Assembly: GCF_018771565.1 (NCBI RefSeq)
Contig: NZ_CP076326.1
Location: forward strand, 1,550,001 to 1,614,000
From: Thermoflexus hugenholtzii
GTDB taxonomy: Bacteria > Chloroflexota > Anaerolineae > Thermoflexales > Thermoflexaceae
DNA: 64,000 nucleotides
Direction: 5' to 3'
In this document: piece after piece, positions 63,369-64,000 of the stretch
Layout of the letters: every line of letters begins with the position of its first letter
Position numbering within the stretch: the first letter of the stretch is position 1
Notes under the pieces: generated by a model
Told to the model about the DNA's origin: nothing
The model's database searches: none
What the model saw: only the letters and a program-made list of their open reading frames with translations
Translations under genes and position numbers: made by a program

Positions 63369-64000
63369 CTACGACTCCCCGAAGAGGAATTCGAGCAGCT
63401 CGTCAGAGATCGCAGACGGCGGCTTGGGGATCGTGAAGTAGAAAGTGCTCCCCTTGCCGAGCTCGCTCTCCGCCCAGACCCGTCCCCCGTGGGCCTCCAC
63501 GATCCGCTTGACGATGGCCAGCCCCAGGCCCATCCCGCCGAACCGCCGCCGGGTGGAGCCATCCACCTGATAAAACCGCTCGAAGATCCGATCCAGTTTA
63601 TCCGGCGGGATGCCGATCCCGGTGTCCTGGACGGAGACCTCCGCGTGATCTCCGCGATCCACCACCCGCACGGTGATGCGCCCCCCGTTGGGGCTGAACT
63701 TCACCGCGTTGTGCAACAGGTTGTCCAGGACCTGGGAGAGCCGCTCCCGATCGCCCCACACCAGGAGCGGCCCGCCGGGGTCCTCCAGGGTGATCTCCAG
63801 GCCGGACTGGGTGGCGGTGAGCTGGAAGCCCTGGACGGAGATGCGGGCCAGGCCCACGATGTCCACCGCCTCAAAGGCCAGCGTCCCCCGATCGATCCGC
63901 TGCAGGGTGACGATGTCCCCCACCAGCCGGTTGAGGAGATTGGTCTTCTCCGCGATGATCCCCAGGGCCTCCCGCTGGGCCTCCGTCAGCGGGCCCATGG
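63369..64000 (-). CDS. sensor histidine kinase, C-terminal part
   Basis: The last 209 residues of a histidine kinase running off the right edge. It starts within the second helix of the HisKA dimer domain ([28 protein letters not shown]), followed by an intact HATPase: N box [16 protein letters not shown]1 [25 protein letters not shown] and G2 [19 protein letters not shown]. The phospho-acceptor His lies beyond the window. The ATG at 63998 is internal, not a start. Partner regulator unseen. Confidence 0.93.
   Translation of the reverse strand, partial: MGPLTEAQREALGIIAEKTNLLNRLVGDIVTLQRIDRGTLAFEAVDIVGLARISVQGFQLTATQSGLEITLEDPGGPLLVWGDRERLSQVLDNLLHNAVKFSPNGGRITVRVVDRGDHAEVSVQDTGIGIPPDKLDRIFERFYQVDGSTRRRFGGMGLGLAIVKRIVEAHGGRVWAESELGKGSTFYFTIPKPPSAISDELLEFLFGES

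Overview
The window is GC-rich throughout (roughly two thirds G+C by eye), apart from one AT-rich toxin gene near 26 kb. Gene content (class I SdhCDAB, HpaB/HpaC oxygenase pair, GH57 branching enzyme, DUF2173, LuxR-type AAA regulators, Liv-type transporters, an IS1-like element and many short palindromic repeats) suggests a thermophilic, respiring member of the Chloroflexota, close to Thermoflexus or a related Anaerolineae lineage. That assignment is inference from protein style; no rRNA is present to settle it.

Layout. 1-4.4 kb: the end of an FAD/NAD(P) oxidoreductase, an MFS transporter coupled to trmFO, then a promoter, a structured leader RNA with a strong terminator, a small SWIM zinc-finger gene and comEA. 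4.4-10.4 kb: a threonine synthase fused to a response-regulator receiver domain, overlapping mtnA; pnp and rpsO; a tRNA-Asp with its own promoter and terminator. 10.4-17.4 kb: an LPXTG-type surface protein, a di-haem cytochrome c lipoprotein, a GH57 alpha-glucan branching enzyme, a frameshifted IS1-family insertion with an intact 8-bp target duplication, a cluster of palindromic repeats, and an orphan ABC-type binding protein. 17.4-18.7 kb: S-adenosylhomocysteine hydrolase.

18.8-34.5 kb is one large minus-strand catabolic block for (hydroxy)phenylacetate: branched-chain-type ABC importer livKHMGF, flavin reductase hpaC, a DHDPS/NAL-family aldolase, hpaG, hpaE, hpaB, hpaD, an alpha/beta hydrolase, paaK and a PaaI-type thioesterase. 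A consensus promoter lies in front of livK. The expected HpaF isomerase and HpaH hydratase are not in the block. Two plus-strand toxin-antitoxin modules (TumA/TumE and UPF0175/PIN-like DUF3368) flank hpaG and interrupt the block.

34.7-44.5 kb: a Cys-rich small protein, two tandem paralogous membrane-anchored proteins, an L,D-transpeptidase, folE, then a minus-strand run of hisS, nucleotide-sugar dehydrogenase, VTT-domain membrane protein and a YfhO-like giant membrane protein (cell-envelope functions). 44.5-50.5 kb: a methyltransferase, DUF2173, a small membrane protein, a 997-residue AAA-TPR-LuxR regulator and a decayed IS701/IS4-like transposase. 50.5-52 kb: ubiquitin-like sulfur carrier, plsY, DUF4126. 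52-56.9 kb: the succinate dehydrogenase operon sdhC-sdhD-(aspartic protease)-sdhA-(HEPN)-(nucleotidyltransferase)-sdhB, in which a HEPN-MNT toxin-antitoxin pair is translationally coupled on both sides to sdhA and sdhB. 56.9-64 kb: a hypothetical, GT4 glycosyltransferase, methyltransferase, fumC, DUF2905, HNH endonuclease, adenosine deaminase, and the C-terminal half of a histidine kinase running off the edge.

The most notable items are the HEPN-MNT pair inside the SDH operon, the threonine synthase-receiver fusion, the structured RNA at 3.2 kb, and an 80-bp non-autonomous mobile element present twice (79 of 80 bases identical) with 8-bp target duplications at both copies.
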